64,000 nucleotides of DNA from JBGTCD01 sp041749015 (GCA_041749015.1 JBGTCD010000084.1:10964-74963); one strand, 5' to 3'; shown: positions 18,399 to 27,656, numbered from the stretch's first letter. Translations and numbers: made by a program. The notes: generated from the letters alone by a model not told the origin.

Positions 18399-21095
18399 CT
18401 AAAAGGCTGTGTCGAAGAAGCTGCGGGTACGGTTGAGTTTTAAGTCCTGAAGCATGGCAGATTTTACCCTGATGGTAAAATTATAGCTGGTAAACCGACC
18501 GAAAGGAACCCAGTCAAAATTCATTTCCCAGCAATGCAAATCCCTGGAAATTCCCAGGTTGGATTGGGTAAATTGTTGATTCTGAATATCATATCCAGAT
18601 CCAAACCGTACTTTCCATTTTTCAGAAAGGGAAAGATCCCCGTTTAAGGTAAGGGCCTGGGTAATATTGGGCTCCCGGAATCCCTGTTGGGTATAGGAAA
18701 AATTGTATCCTACACTCAAGCTCCATGGAATGGTAAAATCAACATAGGTATGTGGATTGGCCAGTAGGAAATCTTTTTCCGCATCTGTAAGATTAGATCG
18801 GATGATCCGGTTTCGAGTTTCATCCTCCCCATCCCTTGCTTTAGGGTTAAAATTACTCGAAAGTGCCAGGGAAATTCTCGACAAATTCCCCAGTCCATTG
18901 CCTGTGTTCCAGGCAAACTGATCCACCCGGCGCTGATGGAACGTCTCTGTACCGGCAGCATTCACGCTGGTACTGTCAAGGATGTAGGTGTATGGGTCAA
19001 TGGCACCATTAAAGTTGATGTTGACTTTTTTCTTAAATACCGAAGTATTGGCCCTGAAGGTAATATTCCCCAGCTTAAATGAATCAGCCACGACATTATA
19101 ACTGGTGCTGAATCCGAAGTTATTGAGGATGGGGACCTTTTCAGAGACAGTAGCACTGTCGGTCTCCTTCCTGACCTTCATCTCAAGGGTGTTATTAACC
19201 GAAAGACCAATATTGCCTTGCCTGCCGGGGGGTGGTGCGCCAAAGGCAAAACCCTGGAATTTAGATCGAAATTCCACATTGCCCGTATTGGGATTTTCTA
19301 CCTGATCATAATAATCATATTTGGAGTCTGAAAAATCAGGCGAATAAGAAAATGAAAGTGAGGGATTAATGGCATGGCGTATCGCCTCTATTTTTCCTTT
19401 CCTGAAAAACTGGGTACCATAAATCCAGGTATTGAGTCCGGCACTGAATGAGTAGTCATAAACTCTGCGAAACCCGCTGGTGGTATCACTTACGGCCCTA
19501 TTCGTTTCAGGGTCAAAGCGCCAGTTAAGTTGTTCAAAATACCACCGCTCCTGGTAATTGGCCGAGGTGGTCATGGTAAAATGCTTTAACACCCGCATGG
19601 AGGTTTGCAAGGGTATCTGATGCCTGAATCCCCGCCTGGCCTGGTCCAAAAATATGGGCATATTTTCAAAGCTGAAGGGGGCAATACTATCCATGGTAGC
19701 ATCTCCAAAACGACCAATATTATTGGTAAGCCGCTGAGTACCATTCACGCTGTACCGGATGGTGATCTTTTCAATAGGTTCGATACTCGTTTTTCCGCGA
19801 AATGGGTAAAGGTTTTGCATATTCAGACTAAATTCAGGCAGGAGCAGGTCTACTTCCCGTGTTCTTACGTCCTGGTTAAACCTGCCATTAAGTGCCATAT
19901 TGAATGGCGTTCCGGCAAAGGTTTTGGAATAGGAAACCGTGGAGCTCAGCTTGGCATTGATCTGATCCTGAATATTGCCCATGACGTTATTTTGGTTAAA
20001 GCTGGAGGTTGCAGCATTCACCGTGGCAGAAAACCGGCTGTTGCCTTTTGACTCGGGTGAATGGGACCAGTTAATCCTAAAATCCTGGGATCTGGCATCA
20101 TCTTCAATATTTTCCGATATTTTGAGACTGGTAAAATTGAAGCTGAAGTTACCATTAAAAGCATACCGTTTTTTGTAATTGGTCATCAGGTTCAGCCCAT
20201 AGCTACCCTTAGAATAAATATCACCCGTCACTGCGGTTTTGATATAATCATTAAAGTCAAAATAGTACCCTGCACCCCTCAGAAAAAATCCTCTGAGCCG
20301 CTCATCGCCATAAGAGGGGAATATGATCCCGGAGCTGCTTTCCTGTTTGGAGGGGAACAGGGCAAATGGAAAGCCAAGGGGAAGAGGCACATCATTCAAC
20401 TCAAGGTTGAATGGTCCTGAGATGATTTTATCCTTAGGAATAGCTTTTGTTCGGGTAGATCTAATCCGGAAATGCGGATGCTCCAGATTACAGGTGGTAT
20501 AGGTATTATCATAGCTGAACATTTCATCCTTTTCATTTTTATACACCCGTTGTCCATGCAGAAATCCATCCCCCTGGGTGGTCACCACCCTCGTGATCCG
20601 TGCCTTTTTAGTTTTGAAATTATAGATCATGTCCTTGGTTTCATATGTTTGCTCCCCTTCTTTGAATATGGGGTCCCCAATAGATCGCCCAAGGGAATCT
20701 TCCTTTCCATAGGCCTTTATGGTGCTGTTAGTGTAATCAATTACAATTTCTTCAGCCTCCATTTTAATATTTCCGTAATCAATTTTAGCATCGCCATATA
20801 AATAGATGATTCGGCCGTTCATTTTAAAGTTGATGGAATCCCGGGCACTATATTTGATAGTAGTCTCAATATCGCCTTTTGGCGGCTCTTGGGCAGCAGA
20901 ATCCAGAGCTACGGTGTCAGCAGATGGCAGGTCTGTAGTATCGGGGGCAATGATTCTGGCATCTCCGGGTATGGTATCCAGAGGTGCAGGGGGCTTGAGC
21001 TCCTGGTCGGCACCCCTGAGCGGCCTTTCGGGTTCCTGAGCCAAAACCGAAATAACAAAAAATGATGTTAATAATATAAAAAATGCCTTTGTCAC
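18399..21095 (-). CDS. lptD: LptD/OstA-type outer membrane LPS assembly protein
   Basis: About 898 residues from a GTG start. Signal peptide (M-T-K-A-F-F-I-L-L, ending V-L-A-Q), a Pro-rich linker, an OstA-like beta-jellyroll domain (about 85-250), then a large Tyr/Asn/Phe-rich beta-barrel ending in F-F-D-T-A-F with a terminal aromatic residue. LptD inserts lipopolysaccharide into the outer leaflet. The open frame continues 61 codons upstream, but only the GTG at 21093-21095 gives a proper signal peptide. Divergent from the amidase gene. Confidence 0.85.
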   Translation of the reverse strand: MTKAFFILLTSFFVISVLAQEPERPLRGADQELKPPAPLDTIPGDARIIAPDTTDLPSADTVALDSAAQEPPKGDIETTIKYSARDSINFKMNGRIIYLYGDAKIDYGNIKMEAEEIVIDYTNSTIKAYGKEDSLGRSIGDPIFKEGEQTYETKDMIYNFKTKKARITRVVTTQGDGFLHGQRVYKNEKDEMFSYDNTYTTCNLEHPHFRIRSTRTKAIPKDKIISGPFNLELNDVPLPLGFPFALFPSKQESSSGIIFPSYGDERLRGFFLRGAGYYFDFNDYIKTAVTGDIYSKGSYGLNLMTNYKKRYAFNGNFSFNFTSLKISENIEDDARSQDFRINWSHSPESKGNSRFSATVNAATSSFNQNNVMGNIQDQINAKLSSTVSYSKTFAGTPFNMALNGRFNQDVRTREVDLLLPEFSLNMQNLYPFRGKTSIEPIEKITIRYSVNGTQRLTNNIGRFGDATMDSIAPFSFENMPIFLDQARRGFRHQIPLQTSMRVLKHFTMTTSANYQERWYFEQLNWRFDPETNRAVSDTTSGFRRVYDYSFSAGLNTWIYGTQFFRKGKIEAIRHAINPSLSFSYSPDFSDSKYDYYDQVENPNTGNVEFRSKFQGFAFGAPPPGRQGNIGLSVNNTLEMKVRKETDSATVSEKVPILNNFGFSTSYNVVADSFKLGNITFRANTSVFKKKVNINFNGAIDPYTYILDSTSVNAAGTETFHQRRVDQFAWNTGNGLGNLSRISLALSSNFNPKARDGEDETRNRIIRSNLTDAEKDFLLANPHTYVDFTIPWSLSVGYNFSYTQQGFREPNITQALTLNGDLSLSEKWKVRFGSGYDIQNQQFTQSNLGISRDLHCWEMNFDWVPFGRFTSYNFTIRVKSAMLQDLKLNRTRSFFDTAF

Positions 21096-21201
21096 AACTT
21101 CATTTCCCCGCTCCAAATAATCTAACTCACTTTTCCGTTTTACAGAAAAATTTACAAATTTGCGTAAAGTTATAGCAACAATAGAATTCAACCCTAAGAT
21201 T

Positions 21202-22005
21202 GTGAGATTTATTGCAATACTGGCATTTTCCTTAGCAATAACCTTGCTAACTTCTTTCACAACGGAACCTCCGGTCAAATATAAGCTGAAAAAAGTTGTG
21301 ATTGATGCCGGTCATGGGGGTAAAGATCCGGGTACCAGTGGTAAATTTTCCAAAGAAAAGGACGTGGTGCTCAAGGTAGCACTCAAGGTAGGCGCATACA
21401 TCAACGAGCACTACCCTGATGTGGAGGTGATTTATACCAGAAAGGATGACCGATTTATCGAACTCGATGAGCGCGCCAAAATCGCCAATGACCATAAGGC
21501 AGATCTGTTTATTTCCATTCATGCCAATGCTATTTCACGGTCGACTGTGTATGGTACTGAGACTTATGTCATGGGGGTCCATAAAACGGCCGGCAACCTG
21601 GCGGTAGCCCAGAGAGAAAACTCGGTAGTCCTTCTGGAAGAAAACTATGAAGAGCGGTATGAAGGCTTTGATCCGGGGGACCCCGAGTCAATGATCTTGT
21701 TTCAGTTGTATCAAAGTGCCTTTTTGGAGAGCAGCCTTTTAATCGCACAAAAAATTGAAGAGCAGTTTGGTACCAGGGCCGGCAGGTACAGTCGTGGAGT
21801 CAAGCAGGCAGGTTTTTTGGTTTTATGGAAAACCTCCATGCCTAGTGTTTTAGTGGAAATTGGTTATCTTACCAATCCAAAGGAAGAAAAAGAGTTGAAT
21901 GACCCTTCCGTTCAGGATTATATTGCCTCAGGGGTATTCAGAGCTTTTAGAGAATATAAAAATGAAATAGAAGGACTTAGTTCTCAAACCTATAAATCGA
22001 ACTGA
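21202..22005 (+). CDS. N-acetylmuramoyl-L-alanine amidase (Amidase_3)
   Basis: Zinc amidase cleaving the bond between MurNAc and L-Ala, used in cell separation. Motifs: V-V-I-D-A-G-H-G-G-K-D-P-G (zinc His), S-I-H-A-N-A (second His), and V-L-V-E-I-G-Y-L-T-N (catalytic Glu). The GTG at 21202 gives a good signal peptide (MRFIAILAFSLAITLL). A TTG at 21160 would add 14 residues. MlaD follows 1 base after the stop, so the two are co-translated. Confidence 0.9.
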   Translation: MRFIAILAFSLAITLLTSFTTEPPVKYKLKKVVIDAGHGGKDPGTSGKFSKEKDVVLKVALKVGAYINEHYPDVEVIYTRKDDRFIELDERAKIANDHKADLFISIHANAISRSTVYGTETYVMGVHKTAGNLAVAQRENSVVLLEENYEERYEGFDPGDPESMILFQLYQSAFLESSLLIAQKIEEQFGTRAGRYSRGVKQAGFLVLWKTSMPSVLVEIGYLTNPKEEKELNDPSVQDYIASGVFRAFREYKNEIEGLSSQTYKSN

Positions 22006-22006
22006 A

Positions 22007-22981
22007 TTGAAAATTTCTAAAGAGTTTAAGGTAGGCCTGTTCATGGTAATTGCTATTGCCGCCTTGTACTTCGGCTTTAATTACTTAAAAGGCATCGATT
22101 TCCTCTCCAAATCCTCAAAATATTATGCGGTATATGACAATGTAGGGGGCCTTACTGTATCCAATCCTGTAAGCATAAAAGGATTTGCTGTTGGCCGGGT
22201 GAGTAGGATTTTCTTTGCACCAGATGACCAGGATAAGGTCGTCGTGGAGATGGATATTGACCGGTCGGTCATGCTTGGCGATTCTACCGTTGCTCTTTTA
22301 AAAGGCGACTTTTTGGGTAATAAATCTATAGATCTTTTAGTCGGAGTAGTAGTGAGGGCCAAGGAGCCTGGAGACACGCTGCTCTCTGAACTGGATAAAG
22401 GACTAACCGATATATTGGCTGAGAGTGCACAGCCAGTGGCCAATAGCCTGGAGGTGACCATCAAAAAGATCAATGCTATCCTTGACAATCTATCCGGAAG
22501 CAGCGGAAAAGTAAATGACATGCTAACCAATTTTGAGCAGACCTCCCTGGACATTCAGATTTTGGTTAAAGAAACGAGAAATAATCTCAATGCGCTCACC
22601 GCCAGCTCCAGGAGCATGATGGCAACCATTTCCACCACTTCTGATCGCATGGTGCCCTTTATGGATGATTATAGCTCACTAGCTGATTCGTTAAAAGCCC
22701 TTGAGATACAGGCTACATTTGATAAAGCCACCGAAACCCTTGAAACACTTAATCAGGCTATTAAGAGCTTTCAGGGAAACCAGGGTACCCTTGGTAAACT
22801 CATGAATGAGGACTCTCTTTATGTCAACCTAAATGAGACCCTGTTTCTATTGGATGAGCTCCTTTATAATTTCAATAATCATCCCAAGCAATTTTTAAGT
22901 CCCCTTGGCCGTAATTCCAAAAGAATTGAGCGGGAGCGTAGGAAAGAGGCTGAAAATGCACCAAAAAGGGAGGAAGAGTAA
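22007..22981 (+). CDS. mlaD: MlaD/MCE-domain lipid transport protein
   Basis: 324 residues: one N-terminal membrane helix (about 8-26), an MCE domain (about 35-120), then a long helical tail rich in Asn, Ser and Thr and a charged C-terminus. Substrate-binding component of a phospholipid transport system across the envelope. No permease or ATPase lies nearby. TTG start, coupled to the amidase stop. The amidase-MCE pairing beside LptD suggests an envelope-maintenance group. Confidence 0.88.
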   Translation: MKISKEFKVGLFMVIAIAALYFGFNYLKGIDFLSKSSKYYAVYDNVGGLTVSNPVSIKGFAVGRVSRIFFAPDDQDKVVVEMDIDRSVMLGDSTVALLKGDFLGNKSIDLLVGVVVRAKEPGDTLLSELDKGLTDILAESAQPVANSLEVTIKKINAILDNLSGSSGKVNDMLTNFEQTSLDIQILVKETRNNLNALTASSRSMMATISTTSDRMVPFMDDYSSLADSLKALEIQATFDKATETLETLNQAIKSFQGNQGTLGKLMNEDSLYVNLNETLFLLDELLYNFNNHPKQFLSPLGRNSKRIERERRKEAENAPKREEE

Positions 22982-23008
22982 TAACCATTTTGAGGTTATC
23001 TTTTTTTT
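22981..23008 (+). terminator. Intrinsic terminator after mlaD
   Basis: ATAACC (22981-22986) pairs with GGTTAT (22994-22999) around a 7-base loop, followed by C and eight T residues. It overlaps the last base of the mlaD stop codon. Confidence 0.75.
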
Positions 23009-23047
23009 ACGCATTTTTCTTTTTTCAAGAACATCCTAATCTCAGTA

Positions 23048-24679
23048 ATGGGCAAAGACCTCGAATTCAATAAAAATGAAGACCAGTTAAAGCAACTGGT
23101 ATACCGGCTCCAGGAAAATCTGAAACGGGTCCATTTGGGTGGTGGTGAAAAAAAGGCTGAGGCCCTGCATGCTAAAGGCAAGCTTACTGCCAGGGAGCGG
23201 ATCGACTATCTGCTTGACAAAGACAGCGAATTTCTTGAGGTAGGTGCTTTTGCCGGAGATGGTATGTATGAGGAGTATGGCGGATGCCCATCTGCCGGAG
23301 TAGTTACCGGTATCGGTTATATTCATGGTAGGCCCTGCATGGTAGTGGCCAATGATGCCACCGTAAAAGCTGGGGCCTGGTTTCCTATTACGGCCAAAAA
23401 AAATCTAAGAGCCCAGGAGATTGCCATGGAAAACCGTATTCCGGTGATCTATCTGGTAGATAGTGCCGGGGTTTTCCTGCCCATGCAGGATGAGATTTTT
23501 CCTGATAAGGAGCATTTCGGACGGCAGTTCAGGAATAATGCTAAAATGTCCTCCATGGGCATCATCCAGATTGCTGCCATTATGGGTAGTTGTGTAGCCG
23601 GGGGTGCGTACCTCCCTATCATGTCAGATGAAGCCTTAATCGTGGATAAAACGGGATCCATATTTTTGGCAGGCTCCTATCTGGTAAAAGCGGCGATAGG
23701 AGAAGAAATTGACAATGAAACTCTTGGCGGTGCTACCACCCATTGTGAAATATCTGGGGTCACCGATAATAAGTTTGAAAATGACGAAGCCTGCCTGGAC
23801 CATATCAGGTCCCTGATGGAAAAAGTAGGAGATTTTGAAAAAGCCGGATTCAACAGAGCAGCTCCAAAGCCGCCAAAAGCCAAACCAGAAGAGATCCTGG
23901 GCATGCTCCCTTCTGACAGGGCAAAACCCTATGATACCGGCGATATCATCAAAAGGCTGGTGGATGATTCGACCTACGAAGAGTACAAGGCCCTTTACGG
24001 GAAAACCATCATCTGTGCTACAGCCAGAATTGATGGCTGGGCAGTGGGCATCATCGCTAATCAGCGTAAAATAGTAAAAACAAAAAAAGGGGCCATGCAG
24101 ATGGGTGGGGTCATTTATTCCGACAGTGCAGACAAGGCGGCCCGGTTTATCATGAACTGCAACCAACGGAAAATCCCCTTGGTGTTCCTGCAGGATGTGA
24201 GTGGGTTTATGGTTGGCAGCGCAGCGGAACAAGGCGGTATTATAAAGGATGGTGCTAAAATGGTGAATGCCATGGCCAATTCTACAGTGCCTAAATTCAC
24301 GATTATCATTGGCAACTCATACGGAGCGGGCAACTATGCCATGTGCGGGAAGGCTTACGATCCCCGGCTTATTTATGCATGGCCCACTGCTCAGATAGCG
24401 GTGATGAGTGGGGCAGCAGCAGCGAAGACCCTTTTGCAGATCAAAGTGGCCTCCCTGAAATCTCAGGGCAAAACGATTAAACCTGAAGAGGAAGATCACC
24501 TGCTCAAAGAGATTACAGACCGATATAATGAGCAATTAAGTCCCTATTATGCTGCATCCAGGCTTTGGGTGGATGGCATTATCGATCCTTTGGAAACGCG
24601 GAAGGTGATCGCTATGGGCATTGAAGCAGCAAATTGTGCGCCTGTAGAAAAATTTAACGTTGGGGTGATTCAAACTTAA
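23048..24679 (+). CDS. Acyl-CoA carboxylase carboxyltransferase subunit (methylcrotonyl-CoA carboxylase beta-like)
   Basis: 543 residues with two crotonase-fold halves. Moves the carboxyl from biotin to an acyl-CoA. The segment F-L-P-M-Q-D-E-I-F-P-D-K-E-H-F-G-R and the M-G-S-C-V-A-G-G-A-Y motif favour methylcrotonyl-CoA carboxylase (leucine breakdown) over propionyl- or acetyl-CoA carboxylase. The biotin carboxylase subunit is not in this window, so the substrate is an inference. Confidence 0.87.
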   Translation: MGKDLEFNKNEDQLKQLVYRLQENLKRVHLGGGEKKAEALHAKGKLTARERIDYLLDKDSEFLEVGAFAGDGMYEEYGGCPSAGVVTGIGYIHGRPCMVVANDATVKAGAWFPITAKKNLRAQEIAMENRIPVIYLVDSAGVFLPMQDEIFPDKEHFGRQFRNNAKMSSMGIIQIAAIMGSCVAGGAYLPIMSDEALIVDKTGSIFLAGSYLVKAAIGEEIDNETLGGATTHCEISGVTDNKFENDEACLDHIRSLMEKVGDFEKAGFNRAAPKPPKAKPEEILGMLPSDRAKPYDTGDIIKRLVDDSTYEEYKALYGKTIICATARIDGWAVGIIANQRKIVKTKKGAMQMGGVIYSDSADKAARFIMNCNQRKIPLVFLQDVSGFMVGSAAEQGGIIKDGAKMVNAMANSTVPKFTIIIGNSYGAGNYAMCGKAYDPRLIYAWPTAQIAVMSGAAAAKTLLQIKVASLKSQGKTIKPEEEDHLLKEITDRYNEQLSPYYAASRLWVDGIIDPLETRKVIAMGIEAANCAPVEKFNVGVIQT

Positions 24680-24684
24680 ATGTA

Positions 24685-25536
24685 GTGTCAGAAATGGGAA
24701 TGGAAGAGAAGGAATTAAAAGCACTGGTCTCACTTCTGGATGATGATGATACCGAGGTGCTGTCGGAGGTGGAAAAGAAGATCATTTCTTTGGGAAGTGA
24801 GATCATCCCTTTTTTGGAGCGGGAGTGGGAAACAAGTTTCAGCCCCAATGTACAGCGGAGAATCGAAGACATCATCCATGTGGTGCAGTATGACCACCTC
24901 AAGGATCGGATGGCCGAATGGGGGGAGGACCCGAATAATGATCTCCTCACCGGGATGTGGCTGGTAGCCTCTTACCAATATCCGGAGCTGGAGCTCAATC
25001 AATTAAAGCAGGACCTGGAGCAAATATATTATGATGCCTGGATGGAGTTTAAACCCGATATGCATGCCTATGACCAGATCAAAATATTAAACAGTGTGCT
25101 GTTTGGGAAACTGCGCTTTTCCGCCAATACCAAAAACTTTCATTCCCCTTCCAATTCCATGATCAATATTGTCATGGAATCAAAAAAGGGCAATCCCATC
25201 TCCCTCTGTGTGATTTACCAACTGGTGGCTCAGAAACTCAATATGCCCGTGTTTGGGGTGAACCTTCCCAACCTGTTCATCCTCACTTATAAAAGCGAAA
25301 AGGTGGAGCAATTTTATATCAATGCCTTTAACAGGGGCTTAATTTTCACCAAAGAAGATATCGATAACTATATTGCTGAGCTGGGCCTGATACAGCACAA
25401 TACCTACTACGAGCCATGCACCAACAAGGACATCGTGGTGCGGGTATTGCGCAACCTGATCATGTCCTTCGAAAAAATCGGCGATCACCATAAAGCCGAA
25501 GAAGTAAAATTGCTCTTGTATCAATTGGAGGTGTAG
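24685..25536 (+). CDS. SirB1-like transglutaminase-fold protein
   Basis: 283 residues. N-terminal helical part (about 1-75), then a transglutaminase-like core with K-G-N-P-I-S-L-C-V-I-Y (about 171-181), the hallmark of the SirB1/YchA family, whose biochemical role is unclear. It starts 5 bases after the carboxylase stop (GTG; an ATG at 24694 is the alternative), so it is probably in the same operon. Confidence 0.82.
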   Translation: MSEMGMEEKELKALVSLLDDDDTEVLSEVEKKIISLGSEIIPFLEREWETSFSPNVQRRIEDIIHVVQYDHLKDRMAEWGEDPNNDLLTGMWLVASYQYPELELNQLKQDLEQIYYDAWMEFKPDMHAYDQIKILNSVLFGKLRFSANTKNFHSPSNSMINIVMESKKGNPISLCVIYQLVAQKLNMPVFGVNLPNLFILTYKSEKVEQFYINAFNRGLIFTKEDIDNYIAELGLIQHNTYYEPCTNKDIVVRVLRNLIMSFEKIGDHHKAEEVKLLLYQLEV

Positions 25537-25758
25537 GGCGGTGGCTTGTAAGTTCGGGAGTGCCATCATAAATCCATTTGAACTGTCCTGGGTTATATAA
25601 GCCATTAGACAGGCTCCTACCCTATGACACTGAAGGACTTCGGGAAGATCCTGCGCCTTCCGGATCATTTTTGAATTATGAAGGAGTAGATATATTTTTA
25701 TATATTGAAGGAAATTTTAATATAAATCCACACCAGGGCTCAATCGTCACCATAATGG
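25537..25758. other. Intergenic stretch before the accessory island; no gene seen
   Basis: AT-rich spacer. A weak terminator-like stem (GATCC ... GGATC followed by A and T5, about 25649-25672) may end the carboxylase/SirB1 transcript. A palindromic TATATA run lies near 25690. No supported coding region. Confidence 0.4.
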
Positions 25759-25794
25759 AAATACCCGTAATCGCGCGGGCGATTACGGGTATTT
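25759..25794. repeat. Perfect 16-bp palindromic hairpin at the island boundary
   Basis: AAATACCCGTAATCGC (25759-25774) is perfectly complementary to 25779-25794 around a GCGG loop. There is no clear T-run. It ends 4 bases before the left end of the first cassette-like segment, so it may be a terminator, the recombination site of a lost neighbour, or the array boundary. Confidence 0.7.
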
Positions 25795-25818
25795 GGATTT
25801 TAGCCACCACCGAGGGAC

Positions 25819-26253
25819 ATGGCAAAAGTGAAGCTAAATATAAGTAAGGAGGATTTTCTCGAACAATTGAGAATAAAAGTTGAACTTAAACGTGAATTTG
25901 TATCGCACTTCGACAGATCCATCGATAAGCCTTATTTCGGAACGCTGACGGACGAACATTTTGAGATAAGAAACACTCCAAGATTTTTTAACGTCCCAAC
26001 AATGAAAATCATAGGAATCATTGGTGAACACGAACTATCGTATAAAGTAATCAAACCTTTCCGAAAAGTGATGCTGATATTAACAATTGTTTTTTTAGTC
26101 GGAGCCGTCCTTCTATCTCTTTTAAACCTTTTTGAGTTTGGACTTCAACTTATTGGATTAACTATTTTTATTAACGGGTTAACTTTTATCCCCTTCGCCA
26201 TCAACAAACATCAATTCGAAAAATGGATGTATGAGGTGAATGGCAGTGGCTAA
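25819..26253 (+). CDS. Hypothetical membrane protein, cassette-borne
   Basis: 144 residues: soluble N-terminal half (1-80) and two membrane helices (about 84-103 and 108-128), ending in a short cytoplasmic tail. No family recognised. The segment carrying it begins with TTTAGCCAC (25799-25807) and its stop codon lies inside GTGGCTAAC (26246-26254), which is complementary to that left end. This is the arrangement of an integron gene cassette. Confidence 0.65.
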   Translation: MAKVKLNISKEDFLEQLRIKVELKREFVSHFDRSIDKPYFGTLTDEHFEIRNTPRFFNVPTMKIIGIIGEHELSYKVIKPFRKVMLILTIVFLVGAVLLSLLNLFEFGLQLIGLTIFINGLTFIPFAINKHQFEKWMYEVNGSG

Positions 26254-26378
26254 CATTCGCTATCAAGTCATGGGGTTTCAGTAGGTTTGAAACAGTTTGA
26301 AGCAATTGGAAAGTTCAGTGCAATATTTAACTTTAGCAGATAAAAATCCCCACGCCTGATAGCGTGGCATTATGTGCC
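26246..26378 (+). repeat. attC-like recombination site A
   Basis: Outer 5' element GTGGCTAAC (26246-26254) and 3' element ATTATGTGCC (26369-26378). Inner arms pair: CGCTATCA (26258-26265) with TGATAGCG (26357-26364), and TGGGG (26271-26275) with CCCCA (26348-26352). About 133 bases, imperfectly palindromic with a variable middle, as in attC sites. The 3' core ATTATGTG departs from the strict GTTRRRY consensus. Confidence 0.6.
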
Positions 26379-26413
26379 ATAGTTGCACTTAGCAAAGGTC
26401 AATAGTAAAGCAT

Positions 26414-26851
26414 ATGATAATTCATTTCAAAAATCTTCTGGTAATTATCCTTCTAGCATTTGCGAACCTCGCAATTTGCCAGAACTTAGACAGCTTGGGG
26501 TTGAACGACAACTCTTTACTGAACTCCCACGAGTCAACTTTCTTGAACGCAGAACTTGAACAACAACGCCAACGAGTAGGATTTGATTTTTCAAGGAAAC
26601 AGGTCGGATTTGCAACTGGTCATGGACCCAAACACTATGGCTTACTAACGAAATCTGAATTCTTCAAAGAAGCCAAAGATTTTTACAACTCCACTGGTTC
26701 TCATCTTTCTAACCTCATACTCGTAGTTTTTACCGAACAAGAAAAACAAGAATCTGGTGGATATGAAGCCGTGGTTGTCTCGTGGAGCAAATTTGGCGTG
26801 AACGAAAAGGCGAGAAAAGAACTGGTTGACGACCTTAAATCAGGCACATAA
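26414..26851 (+). CDS. Hypothetical secreted protein, cassette-borne
   Basis: 145 residues with a clear signal peptide (hydrophobic core L-L-V-I-I-L-L-A-F, cleavage probably after A-I-C, Gln next). The rest is soluble and unfamiliar. The TAA stop lies in GGCACATAAC, the first element of site B, which is complementary to the left end of the same segment (ATTATGTGCC, 26369-26378). Confidence 0.65.
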   Translation: MIIHFKNLLVIILLAFANLAICQNLDSLGLNDNSLLNSHESTFLNAELEQQRQRVGFDFSRKQVGFATGHGPKHYGLLTKSEFFKEAKDFYNSTGSHLSNLILVVFTEQEKQESGGYEAVVVSWSKFGVNEKARKELVDDLKSGT

Positions 26852-27043
26852 CATTCAGTATGAAATCATGGCGGGTCAGTGCTAGACGATATTTTTCTGC
26901 TTTCTGGAAACTCCGCCAATTCTGCGATTTGGCAGGTGAGTCGAACAAAAAATTTGGTTGGCCAAATCACAGATTTTGCTATCTTGTACTTGAAACTTTA
27001 ACTATATCAAACCGCCACGATTCATACAGTGGCGTTAGCACAC
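26843..27043 (+). repeat. attC-like recombination site B
   Basis: 5' element GGCACATAAC (26843-26852), 3' element GTTAGCACAC (27034-27043). Inner arms: GTATGAA (26858-26864) with TTCATAC (27021-27027), and TGGCGG (26869-26874) with CCGCCA (27012-27017). The roughly 140-base centre folds again (a GATTTGGC/GCCAAATC stem), giving a long branched hairpin. The site is long for an attC but within the range known for chromosomal arrays. Confidence 0.65.
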
Positions 27044-27061
27044 ATATAAATAAGACGAAGC

Positions 27062-27589
27062 TTGACGGGACAAAACAGGAAAATACTGATTGGATATTTA
27101 ATATTTATGGCATTCGGACTGACCCTTCTCCTGACGGGCTATTCTTTTACGTGGGACATACTCGACTATTTGACAATTGCGATAATAGCTGTATTTCCAG
27201 TAGTCAAGTTCTTTAGTGTCTTAAAACCAACTTGGGTTAAGGTTACAGTGTCAGTATTTTCGCTTATTGGAATTTGTATTGCAGGATACTATATAATCAT
27301 ATATGTTGCCTTCTATACGGCTGGAGACAAAGAAAAAATGCAAAACTGGAGCGTGGACAATTTCGATATAGAATTGACACACCGACAAGATTGGGCAGGA
27401 CCTACATACTATCGTTATGACTTAAAAAGGACAATAATTTTTGGCATTTTTGAAAAGACCCTGGCTCAAAACTACCCAGGGACAAACTTGTCAGACACTT
27501 GTATCGTTGACTTTAAGAAGTTTTACAATTATGGCGACCCTGTTTACACCTTTGACAAATGCGAGCAGACAATAAAAGAATTAAAATAA
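27062..27589 (+). CDS. Hypothetical membrane protein, cassette-borne
   Basis: 175 residues from a TTG start (an internal ATG 15 codons later is possible). Three membrane helices (about 8-26, 32-50, 60-80) and a soluble C-terminal domain of about 90 residues with two Cys. No family recognised. The stop is 5 bases before site C. Confidence 0.6.
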   Translation: MTGQNRKILIGYLIFMAFGLTLLLTGYSFTWDILDYLTIAIIAVFPVVKFFSVLKPTWVKVTVSVFSLIGICIAGYYIIIYVAFYTAGDKEKMQNWSVDNFDIELTHRQDWAGPTYYRYDLKRTIIFGIFEKTLAQNYPGTNLSDTCIVDFKKFYNYGDPVYTFDKCEQTIKELK

Positions 27590-27594
27590 AAAAC

Positions 27595-27656
27595 GTGCGC
27601 TAACAACTAAGCGTTCGTTGCGTCTGGAGGACGAAACAATGAACGCGCTGTTGGCA
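27595..27656 (+). repeat. attC-like recombination site C
   Basis: A compact 62-base site: GTGCGCTAAC (27595-27604) at the 5' side and core GTTGGCA (27650-27656) at the 3' side. Arms GCGTTC/GAACGC and CGTC/GACG pair around a short loop. GTGCGCTAAC is complementary (9 of 10) to the left end of its own segment, GTTAGCACAC at 27034. The core fits GTTRRRY with one deviation. Confidence 0.65.

Noticed and set aside
21096..21278. 61-codon N-terminal extension of the LptD frame
   Set aside because: It crosses the divergent promoter region and the amidase start. The GTG at 21095 gives a normal signal peptide.
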